Part shown: in pieces, positions 5,629 through 13,115 of the stretch
How the letters are laid out: each line of letters starts with the position of its first letter
How positions within the stretch are numbered: the stretch's first letter is position 1
NCBI GenBank assembly: GCA_002423495.1
Contig: DIWN01000036.1
Location: 1 to 24,637, forward strand
Reading direction: 5' to 3'
Origin: Anaerolineaceae bacterium UBA6105
GTDB lineage: Bacteria; Chloroflexota; Anaerolineae; Anaerolineales; Anaerolineaceae
Length of the DNA stretch: 24,637 nucleotides
The notes under the pieces: model-generated
Seen by the model: only the letters and a program-made list of their open reading frames with translations
Databases searched by the model: none
What the model was told of the DNA's origin: nothing
Translations under genes and position numbers: made by a program

Positions 5629-8083
5629 GACCTTACCGATTGAGGGGATGACCTGTGCGGCATGTTCGACGGCCGTGGAACGCGCCGTGCGTAAACTGCC
5701 CGGTGTTAACCAAGCGAACGTCAACCTGACTGCGGAAAATCTGCATCTGAGTTTTGACGAGTCGCAGGTCTCGCTGGAAAGCGTGGTGCAGGCTGTGGAC
5801 GATGCCGGCTACAAGGCTCTGATTCCCTCCCAGCACGCGCAACTCGAAGTGCATGGGATGACCTGCGCTTCCTGCTCGGCAACAGTGGAAAGGGTGGTGG
5901 GCAAGCTGCCAGGCGTGCAGAACGCCAACGTCAACCTGGCTGCTGAAACACTCACGCTTGATTACGACCCGGCAGAGATCAGCCTGCAGCAGGTGGTCAG
6001 CGCGGTGGAAGAGGCTGGTTATCAAGCCGTTCTGCCGGTTGACAACACCATTGAGGATGAACTTGAGCGTAAAAAGGCGCGCAAAGAAAAACGCCTGCAA
6101 AACCTGAAGCAGCGCTTTACCATCAGCGCCATTCTAACCGTTCCCCTGCTTTTTCTCTCGATGGGACCGATGCTCGGGCTTCAGTTGCCCGCGTTTTTAG
6201 AACCTTCCATCAATCCGCTGAAAAACGCGCTGGCGCAGCTACTGCTGACTACCCCTGTGGTGATCATGGGCTGGTCTTATTACATCAACGGCTTCCGCAA
6301 CCTGGTGAAGCTGCACCCTAATATGGACTCGCTGATTGCCATTGGCACTGGCTCAGCTTACCTTTACAGTCTGTATGCTCTCTGGAACATCACCGTTGGT
6401 CACTCCCATTTTGCGCACGCGCTATACTTCGAATCGGCCGCGGTTGTTTTGACGCTCATTACGCTGGGTAAGTTCATGGAGGCGCGTGCCACCAGCAAAA
6501 CATCCGAAGCTATCCAAAAGCTGATGGCACTTTCGCCCAAGCAGGCGCGCGTCCTGCGCGATGGACAGGAGGTCGAGATCGATGCCAGCCAGGTGTTGGT
6601 GGGGGACGAGGTGGTGGTGCGCCCGGGTGAAAGCTTCCCGGTGGACGGCATCCTTCTGGAGGGAGCCACCAGCGTGGACGAATCCATGCTGACGGGTGAA
6701 AGTCTGCCGGTTGAGAAAACCATTAGCGACAACGTCATCGGGGCTTCGATGAACATCAATGGGGCAGTGCACTTCCGGGCGACCAGGGTCGGCAAAGATA
6801 CGGCTTTGGCGCAGATCATCCGCCTGGTTGAGGAAGCCCAGGGTTCCAAAGCACCGATCGCGAAATTGGCAGATAAGATCTCTGGGATTTTCGTCCCGAT
6901 TGTGATTGCCTTGGGGGTTCTGGCTGCGCTGGGTTGGGTGCTGATTGGCAAAGAAAGCATCGAATTCGGATTGACTATCTTCGTGGCGGTGATGGTCATC
7001 GCCTGTCCGTGCTCTCTCGGGCTTGCCACCCCAACAGCTCTTACTGTGGGAATGGGCAAAGGGGCGGAAAACGGTGTGTTGATCAAAAATGGCGACGCGC
7101 TTGAAAATGCCCAGCAGGTGAATATGGTTTTGCTGGATAAAACCGGAACCATCACCGAAGGCAAACCGGCTGTTACCGATGTTTTGCCGCTGGCAAGGCA
7201 GAGTGAGCAGGATTTGCTCGCGCTGGCTGGCGCGGCTGAGAAGGGATCAGAGCACCCTTTGGGCAAAGCGATTTTGCGGGCTGCGGAAGCACAGGGCTTG
7301 AGCCTGCCCGAAGTCAACGATTTCAAGGCTTTGCCCGGCATGGGCGTGGTGGCAGATTACCAAGGTAAGTTGCTGCGTATCGGCAATCAAAAAATGCTTG
7401 AAGAGTACTTATCGCTGGGTGAGGAAGCCCTGAAGCTGGGGCAGGACCTGGCGAACGACGGCAAAACGCCGATGTTTGTAGCGCTCGAAGACAAGCTTGT
7501 AGGCATCATCGCCGTGGCAGACACCGTCAAGCCAGACAGCAAAGAAGCAATCAATCAGCTGCATAAAATGGGCGTGCAGGTTGCGATGGTCACGGGGGAT
7601 AATCGCCGCACGGCAGAAGCGATCGGACGCATGATGGAGCTCGACCAGGTCTTCAGTGAAGTGCTGCCTGATCAGAAGGCTGAAATTGTCAGCCAGTTAA
7701 AATCAGATGGACGTTTTGTGGCGATGGTCGGGGATGGGATCAACGACGCGCCTGCACTGGCAACGGCGGATGTGGGCATTGCGATTGGCAGCGGGACTGA
7801 TGTGGCGATCGCTTCGGCGGATATCGTGCTGATGCGTTCGACGCTGATGGATGTGCCGGTGGCAATCGACCTGAGCAAGAAGACTCTGCGCAACATCAAG
7901 CAAAATCTGTTCTGGGCATTCGCTTACAACGTGATTGGCATCCCGATTGCGATGGGCGTGCTGCACCTGTTTGGCGGTCCGCTGCTCAACCCGATGATCG
8001 CCGGGGCGGCAATGAGCCTGAGCTCTGTTTCCGTGGTGACGAATGCCCTGAGACTGCGTGGCTACCGCTTTAAGACCATGTAA
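5618..8083 (+). CDS. copA: Cu(I)-exporting P1B-type ATPase
   Basis: This 821-residue membrane pump uses ATP to export Cu(I). Two heavy-metal-binding domains carry GMTCAAC (10-16) and GMTCASC (80-86). Then come the membrane region, TGES (359-362) in the actuator domain, the intramembrane CPC (463-465), the phosphorylation motif DKTGT (507-511), the SEHPLG block with the nucleotide-binding His-Pro (546-547) and GDGINDAP (705-712). YN in helix 7 (770-771) and the M-x2-SS motif in helix 8 (799-803) mark the Cu(I) subgroup P1B-1. The two metal domains are very alike (NVNL-AE, GY-A-LP), suggesting an internal duplication. GAGGAG inside the end of copY is the ribosome site. Translation is coupled to copY by the overlap. 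Confidence 0.97.
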   Translation: MKTKTLPIEGMTCAACSTAVERAVRKLPGVNQANVNLTAENLHLSFDESQVSLESVVQAVDDAGYKALIPSQHAQLEVHGMTCASCSATVERVVGKLPGVQNANVNLAAETLTLDYDPAEISLQQVVSAVEEAGYQAVLPVDNTIEDELERKKARKEKRLQNLKQRFTISAILTVPLLFLSMGPMLGLQLPAFLEPSINPLKNALAQLLLTTPVVIMGWSYYINGFRNLVKLHPNMDSLIAIGTGSAYLYSLYALWNITVGHSHFAHALYFESAAVVLTLITLGKFMEARATSKTSEAIQKLMALSPKQARVLRDGQEVEIDASQVLVGDEVVVRPGESFPVDGILLEGATSVDESMLTGESLPVEKTISDNVIGASMNINGAVHFRATRVGKDTALAQIIRLVEEAQGSKAPIAKLADKISGIFVPIVIALGVLAALGWVLIGKESIEFGLTIFVAVMVIACPCSLGLATPTALTVGMGKGAENGVLIKNGDALENAQQVNMVLLDKTGTITEGKPAVTDVLPLARQSEQDLLALAGAAEKGSEHPLGKAILRAAEAQGLSLPEVNDFKALPGMGVVADYQGKLLRIGNQKMLEEYLSLGEEALKLGQDLANDGKTPMFVALEDKLVGIIAVADTVKPDSKEAINQLHKMGVQVAMVTGDNRRTAEAIGRMMELDQVFSEVLPDQKAEIVSQLKSDGRFVAMVGDGINDAPALATADVGIAIGSGTDVAIASADIVLMRSTLMDVPVAIDLSKKTLRNIKQNLFWAFAYNVIGIPIAMGVLHLFGGPLLNPMIAGAAMSLSSVSVVTNALRLRGYRFKTM

Positions 8084-8153
8084 CTGCTTTTTTTAGGCGT
8101 GTTTCTATCATCGAAAACTTGATGGTGCTCGAATACTTTGTGTGATCTTTAAT

Positions 8154-9332
8154 TCAGGCTGCTGCTTTTTGCTGCGGCAGCTCTTTATGCTTTATAGAAA
8201 TCAGTGCGAAGCCAACCCCAACCAGGGCGATAACGACATTCACGGCAAGCATGGTATTCATCCCGTTTAATTCCAGCATCCAACCGCCACTGAGGCTGCC
8301 CAATACCGTCCCGACTGTGATCATGCTGGTCATATAAGCCTGACCGCTTGCCTGATCCTCTTTAGCGATGATCTCGGAAGTGTAATAAACCGATGCGGAG
8401 GCAAAGATCGCAAAGCTCAGCATTTGGGCGAACTGGATCACGTAGATCATTGAAACACTGCCTGACAAAGCATACATCAGGGCTTTGAGCGCAAAGCCGA
8501 AGGCGGCTATCAACATCAAGGTCTTTGGTCGAAAATGTTTGAGCAATCTCGAAAAGCCGAACAGAACTGGCACTTCCACAACTGCCTGGATCGCCAGAGC
8601 GATGCCAAGCTGGCTGCTGTTGCCGCCAACTGATTGAATGATCTGTAAAAGATAGGTGTTCAGGATATTATGCGCGGTGAGCATCAGCAAGGTTGCAATC
8701 AGCATAAATGTAAAAGCCGGATAGCGAAGCATGAAACCTTTTTGCAAGCCCTTTTCTCTTGGCGCTTTTTCAAGTTGTTCTTTGGAAGATGGCATACGAA
8801 AAACCACCAAAATGAAGAGCAAGCCAATCAAAATGCCGGAGATCGGGACCATTTCGATGCCATACCCTTCCGCAAGAAAGCCGATTACCAGCGCCAACAG
8901 GGCATACAGACCAGAACCAATTCCCCTGGCTACGCCAAAATTGATGTATTCTCCCTTTTGGCTGTAATAGTAATGGGCTGTGTTGATGAAGGGCATGATG
9001 GTATTCCCGAGCAGGATCAAAAGACCCATGAAGGTCGCACCAGCCAACGCGCCTGGTATGAATGGCATGACAATGCAGATTGTCAGGTAGGGTATGGCCA
9101 GCATCAAAATCATGTGGCGCCAGGTAATCCGGTTGCTTCGATCTGTGATCCCGCCCAGCATGGGTTGCAGCAGGGCTGCCAAAATGCCAAAAATCGCGGT
9201 AACAGTACCAATACCCCCGTTGGAAAGCCCACGACCTTGTAGGTAAAGAGAAATAAAGCCTGAGGATACACAGAATAGCATCCAGTAAAGCCCCTGCATT
9301 GCCATGTAGCGATTATTGATGGTTATTTTCAC
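8154..9332 (-). CDS. MFS transporter (LacY/nucleoside-symporter-like)
   Basis: This 392-residue protein has about 12 predicted membrane helices. The loop after helix 2 (MLGGITDRSNRITWRH, ~58-73) is the MFS motif A with its Asp-Arg pair. The GLYWMLFC-SSGFISLYLQGRG start resembles the MFS_1_like/oligosaccharide and nucleoside:H+ symporter group. Substrate is not readable from sequence. It is the last gene of a run xpt-guaA-MFS: its GTG start lies 15 bases after guaA with AAGGCG upstream, so transport of a nucleobase or nucleoside is a reasonable guess. An in-frame ATG lies at 9305. The gene converges on copA across a 70-base gap with no strong terminator. Confidence 0.8.
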   Translation of the reverse strand: MKITINNRYMAMQGLYWMLFCVSSGFISLYLQGRGLSNGGIGTVTAIFGILAALLQPMLGGITDRSNRITWRHMILMLAIPYLTICIVMPFIPGALAGATFMGLLILLGNTIMPFINTAHYYYSQKGEYINFGVARGIGSGLYALLALVIGFLAEGYGIEMVPISGILIGLLFILVVFRMPSSKEQLEKAPREKGLQKGFMLRYPAFTFMLIATLLMLTAHNILNTYLLQIIQSVGGNSSQLGIALAIQAVVEVPVLFGFSRLLKHFRPKTLMLIAAFGFALKALMYALSGSVSMIYVIQFAQMLSFAIFASASVYYTSEIIAKEDQASGQAYMTSMITVGTVLGSLSGGWMLELNGMNTMLAVNVVIALVGVGFALISIKHKELPQQKAAA

Positions 9333-9347
9333 ACTGGTTCGCCTTGA

Positions 9348-10910
9348 TTATTCCCACTCAATTGTTGCAGGGGGTTTGGAGCTGATGTCGTAAACCACTC
9401 GATTCACGCCCGGGACTTCGTTCACGATGCGGTTGGAGACCCTCGCGAGCAAATCGTACGGCAGGCGCGCCCAATCGGCGGTCATGAAATCGATGGAAGT
9501 AATCGCGCGCAGGGCAATTGTCTCGGAATATGTGCGTTGGTCGCCCATCACACCGACTGATTTGACCGGCAGCAAAACCGCGAAAGCCTGTGAGCTGCCG
9601 CTGATTCTGCCCTTCTCGTCTGTATGCATGTGGATCAAGTCTGCTTTTTCCAGCTCTTCGTTGAAGATGGCGTTAGCGTGGCGAACAATCTCGATTCGTT
9701 CAGGTGTAACTTCGCCGAGCACCCTGACTGCCAAACCGGGTCCGGGGAATGGCTGGCGCCAAACCAGCTCGGGCGGCAGCCCAAGCGCCTCACCGATTGC
9801 GCGGACTTCATCCTTGAAAAGATTGCGCAGGGGCTCCACCAGCTTGAATTTCAGGTCTTCTGGCAGTCCGCCCACGTTGTGATGCGACTTAATGCGGTGC
9901 GCTTCTGAAACCCCGATGCCTTTCGATTCGATCACATCCGGGTAGATCGTACCCTGGGCGAGGAATTCGTGTTCTTCCAGGCCTGCCAGGGCGGCTTCAA
10001 ACTCACGGATAAAGCTTTCGCCGATAATTTTTCGCTTTTCTTCCGGGTCCGTAACGCCGGCAAGTTTGGCGAAATAGCGCTCAGAGGCATCCACCATGAT
10101 CAGATGATCGCCGAGAAGCGGGCGGAATACCGCCTCAATTTGCTCTGGTTCGCCCTGGCGCATCAGACCGGTGTTGATGAAAACGGCCGTCACGCGATCG
10201 CCGATGGCAGTTTGCAACAGGGAGGTGGTGACGGCTGAATCCACACCACCGCTCAATGCTGACAGGACTCGTCCGTTTCCAACTTGGGCGCGAATGCTTG
10301 CGATACTCTCTTCAATGATGGAGTGGGAGGTCCAGTCCGGCTCGCAATTACAAATTTTGAGAACGAAATTACGCAAAATCTCTTCGCCATGCTGGGTATG
10401 GCGAACTTCCGGATGGAATTGCAAACCAAAAAGCTTGTTTTGCTCGTCCATCATGGCCGCAATGGGGCTATGGGGGGAAGTTGCCAGGCGGGAAAATCCC
10501 GGGGGCAGTTCCCTGACATTATCTCCATGAGACATCCAAACAACCTGTTTTCCCTGGGGTAGCAGCGGGTTAGCTGCAGGCACGTCCAGCTCGGTCAAGC
10601 CATACTCATGTTCGTTACTATGAAAGACCTTACCGCCAAGTTTGTGGGTCAGGGCTTGCATGCCATAGCAGATGCCAAGGATGGGTAGCCCACTCTCAAG
10701 CAGGTAATCCTGGATGTAAGGCGCGTTATCAGCATAAATGGATTGCGGTCCGCCAGAGAGAATGACCCCTTTGATTTGATCGTCCAGCGCTTCTTCTTTT
10801 TTTGCGTGCCAGGGAAGCAGCTCGCAATACACGTGCATATCACGAATTCGGCGTCCGATCAGTTGGGTATATTGGGAGCCAAAATCCAGGATGACGATTC
10901 TATCGCTCAT
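9348..10910 (-). CDS. guaA: GMP synthase (glutamine-hydrolysing)
   Basis: GuaA converts XMP to GMP with ATP and glutamine. The 520-residue length is typical. The N-terminal glutamine amidotransferase has LGICYGMQ with nucleophile C81 and the partners H166 and E168 (FHPEVRH). The ATP pyrophosphatase domain begins with the PP-loop SGGVDS (220-225), and the dimerisation domain ends in SKPPATIEWE, the normal terminus of the family. It starts nine bases after the xpt stop, so both are on one transcript. Xpt supplies XMP from xanthine and GuaA turns it into GMP, a coherent salvage pair. Confidence 0.98.
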   Translation of the reverse strand: MSDRIVILDFGSQYTQLIGRRIRDMHVYCELLPWHAKKEEALDDQIKGVILSGGPQSIYADNAPYIQDYLLESGLPILGICYGMQALTHKLGGKVFHSNEHEYGLTELDVPAANPLLPQGKQVVWMSHGDNVRELPPGFSRLATSPHSPIAAMMDEQNKLFGLQFHPEVRHTQHGEEILRNFVLKICNCEPDWTSHSIIEESIASIRAQVGNGRVLSALSGGVDSAVTTSLLQTAIGDRVTAVFINTGLMRQGEPEQIEAVFRPLLGDHLIMVDASERYFAKLAGVTDPEEKRKIIGESFIREFEAALAGLEEHEFLAQGTIYPDVIESKGIGVSEAHRIKSHHNVGGLPEDLKFKLVEPLRNLFKDEVRAIGEALGLPPELVWRQPFPGPGLAVRVLGEVTPERIEIVRHANAIFNEELEKADLIHMHTDEKGRISGSSQAFAVLLPVKSVGVMGDQRTYSETIALRAITSIDFMTADWARLPYDLLARVSNRIVNEVPGVNRVVYDISSKPPATIEWE

Positions 10911-10919
10911 ATTTTCCTC

Positions 10920-11504
10920 TTAGGCTGCGAATTCGTCTGTGAAGATAATTTGTCCGTCATCCATTGAACTTATCGCAACCAGGGAATGCACTGGCACGCC
11001 CAGGTAAGCCAGTTTATTGCGTCCACCTTCGAAGGTTTTTTCAATCAGAGTTCCGATGCCAACCACTTTCGAGCCGGCTGTCTGGGCGAGGCGTACCAGG
11101 CCGATGATGGTAGCACCGGATGCCAGGAAGTCGTCAATGATCAGGATTTCTTCATCCCGAAGCAGATATTCGGGTGAGACGATCAGCTCAGTGTTATGAC
11201 CTTTGGTGTGGGAGGGAGCCACCGTGATGTAGACATCGCTTGGCATGGTGACGGGTTTGGTTTTACGGGCATAGACCACTGGCAAATTGAGATATTTCCC
11301 TGCCATGAGCGCAGGAGCAATGCCGGAGATCTCGGCTGTGAGGATCTTGACGGCAGTTGTGCCAGCAAAAAGGCGGGCAAACTCTTTACCACAGGCATCC
11401 ATCAGATTGGGGTCCACCTGGTGATTGATGAAACGATCGACTTTGAGGATACCCTTTCCGAGATTCTTACCCTCGGTCATGATGCGTTGCTTCAAGAGGT
11501 CCAT
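10920..11504 (-). CDS. xpt: Xanthine phosphoribosyltransferase
   Basis: The 194-residue protein closely follows Bacillus-type Xpt, which joins xanthine to PRPP to make XMP. Visible family features are VDRFINHQVDP (22-32), the SGIAPALMAG stretch (60-69), VVYARK (76-81) and the PRPP-binding motif ILIIDDFLASGAT (120-132). A GIGTLIEK-FE-GR block follows. TAGGAG lies upstream of the ATG as ribosome site. It is the first gene of the xpt-guaA-MFS operon. Bacillus xpt is controlled by a purine riboswitch. The leader here has a strong hairpin but not the conserved riboswitch core. Confidence 0.95.
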   Translation of the reverse strand: MDLLKQRIMTEGKNLGKGILKVDRFINHQVDPNLMDACGKEFARLFAGTTAVKILTAEISGIAPALMAGKYLNLPVVYARKTKPVTMPSDVYITVAPSHTKGHNTELIVSPEYLLRDEEILIIDDFLASGATIIGLVRLAQTAGSKVVGIGTLIEKTFEGGRNKLAYLGVPVHSLVAISSMDDGQIIFTDEFAA

Positions 11505-11543
11505 AGTTTCGCTCCTATCTCATCCCAAGATATAAACAGAAAT

Positions 11544-11576
11544 CAAGCACAGGATGAAAAGATCCTTTTGTGCTTG
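11544..11576 (-). promoter_or_regulatory. Leader hairpin of the xpt-guaA mRNA
   Basis: In the minus-strand RNA, CAAGCACA pairs with TGTGCTTG and GGAT with ATCC, with a 3-base AAA bulge and a CTTTTC loop. It lies between the predicted transcription start (~11579) and the ribosome site of xpt, and a T-rich stretch follows. It could be an attenuator or an mRNA-stabilising 5' hairpin. It does not match the purine riboswitch core. Confidence 0.55.
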
Positions 11577-11585
11577 TTGGCGATA

Positions 11586-11591
11586 ATTATA
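11586..11591 (-). promoter_or_regulatory. -10 box of the xpt-guaA-MFS promoter
   Basis: A perfect TATAAT on the minus strand. The best -35 (TGCCCA, 18-base spacing) is weak. Transcription would start near 11579 at the base of the leader hairpin. The box directly abuts the hairpin that follows phzF. Confidence 0.5.
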
Positions 11592-11627
11592 ACAGCCGGC
11601 TCTTGCTTGTGGGCAGAAACCGGCTGT
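11592..11627 (-). terminator. Hairpin after phzF, possible terminator
   Basis: ACAGCCGG and CCGGCTGT form a perfect 8-bp stem with a 20-base loop, about 20 bases after the phzF stop. What follows is TATAATTAT rather than a clean U-run, so termination may be partial. That same sequence is the -10 box of the next operon. Confidence 0.5.
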
Positions 11628-11645
11628 CAGAGTCAATTGAAAGAA

Positions 11646-12449
11646 TTATGACTGGTGTAAGATCTCGCCAGAAAACAGGGTGACTGCCTTGCCGCCAAGA
11701 TAGACACGGTCTTTTCCCAAACGGCACCAGACCGTGCCGCCGCGGGCGGAGGCCTGGTAGGCTACAAACTGGTCTTTGTTGAGTTTAGCTGCCCAATAGG
11801 GGGTCAGGATGCAATGACCAAGTCCGGTTACCGGGTCTTCGGGAATGCCTGTGTTGGGAGAGAAGAAGCGTGAAATGAAATCATTCTTTCCACCAGGAGT
11901 CTGGGCTGTGATGACCAAATTAGTTTCTTCGAGAGCGGCGATTTTTTTGAAGTCTGGATCAAAGGCTTCGACATCAGCAGGATCCGCAATCTCTGCAAGC
12001 AGAATCGCATTGTCTTCCGAGCGGGAGACTGCCAGGGGGGGCTGTCCGAGAATTTCCTCGAGCAGAGGTGTGGACTCAACAGGAACTGAACGAATCAAGG
12101 GCATATCGAGCTCGATTGTGCCGTGGTTGAAAGTAGCCGAAATCACACCGCTTTTGGTGTGAAAAAGGATGGTCTCATCCGGATCGTAAAAGCCTAACTC
12201 AAACAGAATATGTGCCGAAGCAAGGGTGGCATGACCGCAAAGGTCAACCTCCGTGCTGGGTGTAAACCAGCGTAAGTTGTAATCATTGCCTTTGGGACTG
12301 AGAAAGGCGGTTTCGGAGAGCCTCATCTCAGTGGCTATAGCCTGCATCCAGGTGGCATCGCGCGGTTGTTCCAAAAGGTAAACGCCGGCGGGATTGCCTT
12401 TAAAAGGCTTTACGGTGAACGAGTCAACCTGAAAGATAGGAATCTTCAT
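11646..12449 (-). CDS. PhzF-family isomerase/epimerase-like protein
   Basis: The 267-residue protein has the two-lobed PhzF signature: FQVDSFT---F-GNPAGV at the start, the catalytic-type glutamate E46 in LSETAFL, DLCGHATLASAH (69-80) and the late block GIPEDPVTGLGHC. PhzF relatives catalyse proton shifts, as in phenazine synthesis; most genomic copies have no known substrate, and no phenazine genes are present here. The usual EDPVTGSAH reads EDPVTGLGH. AAAGGAG lies seven bases before the ATG. The gene has its own promoter and a hairpin behind it, so it seems monocistronic. Confidence 0.9.
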   Translation of the reverse strand: MKIPIFQVDSFTVKPFKGNPAGVYLLEQPRDATWMQAIATEMRLSETAFLSPKGNDYNLRWFTPSTEVDLCGHATLASAHILFELGFYDPDETILFHTKSGVISATFNHGTIELDMPLIRSVPVESTPLLEEILGQPPLAVSRSEDNAILLAEIADPADVEAFDPDFKKIAALEETNLVITAQTPGGKNDFISRFFSPNTGIPEDPVTGLGHCILTPYWAAKLNKDQFVAYQASARGGTVWCRLGKDRVYLGGKAVTLFSGEILHQS

Positions 12450-12507
12450 GCCAATCTCCTTTAACTTTGAATAATTTTACCCGTTTTATGGTCGCCTGCA
12501 AGGCAAG

Positions 12508-12536
12508 ATTCTAGGCAATCTGTCAATCTTTAACAA
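12508..12536 (-). promoter_or_regulatory. Promoter of the phzF-family gene
   Basis: On the minus strand TTGTTA (12531-12536) is followed after 17 bases by TAGAAT (12508-12513). A start near 12501 gives a leader of about 50 bases ending in AAAGGAG. Confidence 0.55.
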
Positions 12537-12615
12537 TGGAAAATATTCAGATTGGACGATTGTGCCGGTTTGGAGGAAATTTTTGCTTTCCTGTGAGAGT
12601 GACCGCGAAAGGGGA

Positions 12616-12631
12616 ATGGCGATCTGCCTTT
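12616..12631 (+). repeat. 16-bp direct repeat, left copy
   Basis: ATGGCGATCTGCCTTT occurs here and again at 12868-12883, in the same orientation, 252 bases apart. Similarity continues a little to the left (GAAA then a G-rich run). The two copies bracket the four-way-junction element. Confidence 0.9.
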
Positions 12632-12668
12632 AACATTTTGTAAAGCAGCATCCGTAAGGCGAGACAAG

Positions 12669-12855
12669 GTGCGCGTAGGGCGAGCTTGGAAGGACTGCGC
12701 ACATCATCATGCAGGGACCTCGGCGTCCTTCCAATCCGCCATCAAAAATCGATCCTTCTCATGCAACCCAGATCTCTATCATCGGCGGATTGAGGGCACG
12801 ATACGTTTGTCCATCACATCAATCAAGGTGCCCTCAATCTCGCCCTACTGTGTGC
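12669..12855. other. Four-way-junction inverted-repeat element (candidate structured RNA)
   Basis: Closing stem: GTAGGGCGAG (12675-12684) with CTCGCCCTAC (12839-12848). Inside are three perfect hairpins in a row: TTGGAAGGAC (12686-12695) with GTCCTTCCAA (12725-12734), loop 29; TCCGCC (12735-12740) with GGCGGA (12784-12789), loop 43; and TTGAGGGCAC (12790-12799) with GTGCCCTCAA (12828-12837), loop 28. Only C12685 and T12838 stay unpaired at the junction. As plus-strand RNA the closing stem can be extended by GUGCGC (12669-12674) with GUGUGC (12850-12855) past a bulged U12849, using three G-U pairs; those would be A-C mismatches on the other strand, so the plus strand is weakly favoured. It matches no RNA class I recognise (not tmRNA, RNase P, 6S or SRP RNA). 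Confidence 0.6.
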
Positions 12856-12867
12856 ATGAAATTGGGT

Positions 12868-12883
12868 ATGGCGATCTGCCTTT
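12868..12883 (+). repeat. 16-bp direct repeat, right copy
   Basis: Identical to 12616-12631 (ATGGCGATCTGCCTTT), starting 20 bases after the closing stem of the four-way-junction element. Confidence 0.9.
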
Positions 12884-12903
12884 CCGTTTATTGATTGACA
12901 CAA

Positions 12904-12944
12904 AACCTGGCGGAGAGGTTGACCCCGCGAATAGATACGCGGGG
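12904..12944. repeat. Two tandem hairpins
   Basis: AACCT/AGGTT (12904-12908 with 12916-12920, 7-base loop) is followed after two bases by CCCCGCG/CGCGGGG (12923-12929 with 12938-12944, 8-base loop AATAGATA). Neither is followed by a T-run on either strand, so they are not ordinary terminators. They extend the structured zone downstream of the four-way junction. Confidence 0.6.
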
Positions 12945-13079
12945 CAGGGAAGAGCACCATTCCGTTCTACGACAATACATTAATCAAGAATTGAACATCA
13001 AGATGAACTTTTGTGCCAAGCCTCTACATTTTGAGAAAGAGCAATGCGCGGTTTTGCACAACCTCACCCTCGCGCGAAA

Positions 13080-13108
13080 TTGGCAGAGATGCGCCCGGCG
13101 GGTATAAT
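13080..13108 (+). promoter_or_regulatory. Promoter of the L,D-transpeptidase gene
   Basis: TTGGCA (13080-13085) and a perfect TATAAT (13103-13108) are separated by exactly 17 bases, the best promoter in the window. The expected transcription start (~13114-13116) coincides with the ATG at 13116. Confidence 0.8.
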
Positions 13109-13115
13109 GCTGTTT

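Larger units (their letters stand above)
12537..13079. other. Long gene-free stretch rich in inverted repeats
   Basis: About 540 bases between divergent genes hold no convincing coding frame on either strand. The part from 12605 to 12944 is dense in perfect inverted repeats and carries a direct repeat, each described separately. From 12945 to 13079 I see only the upstream region of the L,D-transpeptidase promoter and no further structure. No clear promoter is visible for a transcript covering the structured part. Confidence 0.75.

Noticed and set aside
5633..6100. 155-residue minus-strand frame inside copA and similar long opposite-strand frames (for example 6400-7341)
   Set aside because: They are shadows of copA in GC-rich third positions, with low-complexity composition and no family resemblance.
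8084..8153. Terminator between the convergent copA and MFS genes
   Set aside because: Only a weak CATC/GATG hairpin without a T-run is present; no convincing terminator can be called.
11505..11585. Purine riboswitch in the xpt leader
   Set aside because: The conserved core around the three-way junction is not present; only a simple bulged hairpin is visible.
12669..12944. CRISPR array, integron attC sites or REP-type array in the structured region
   Set aside because: There are no regularly spaced identical repeats, no integrase or cas genes, and the stems differ from one another in sequence.
12669..12983. 104-residue open frame in the gene-free region
   Set aside because: It runs through the four-way-junction stems, has no ribosome site and no protein-like pattern; the inverted repeats explain the sequence better.
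13044..13115. N-terminal extension of the L,D-transpeptidase to 13044
   Set aside because: It would place the start upstream of the promoter and put charged residues before the signal peptide; the -10 box overlaps the in-frame ATG at 13107.
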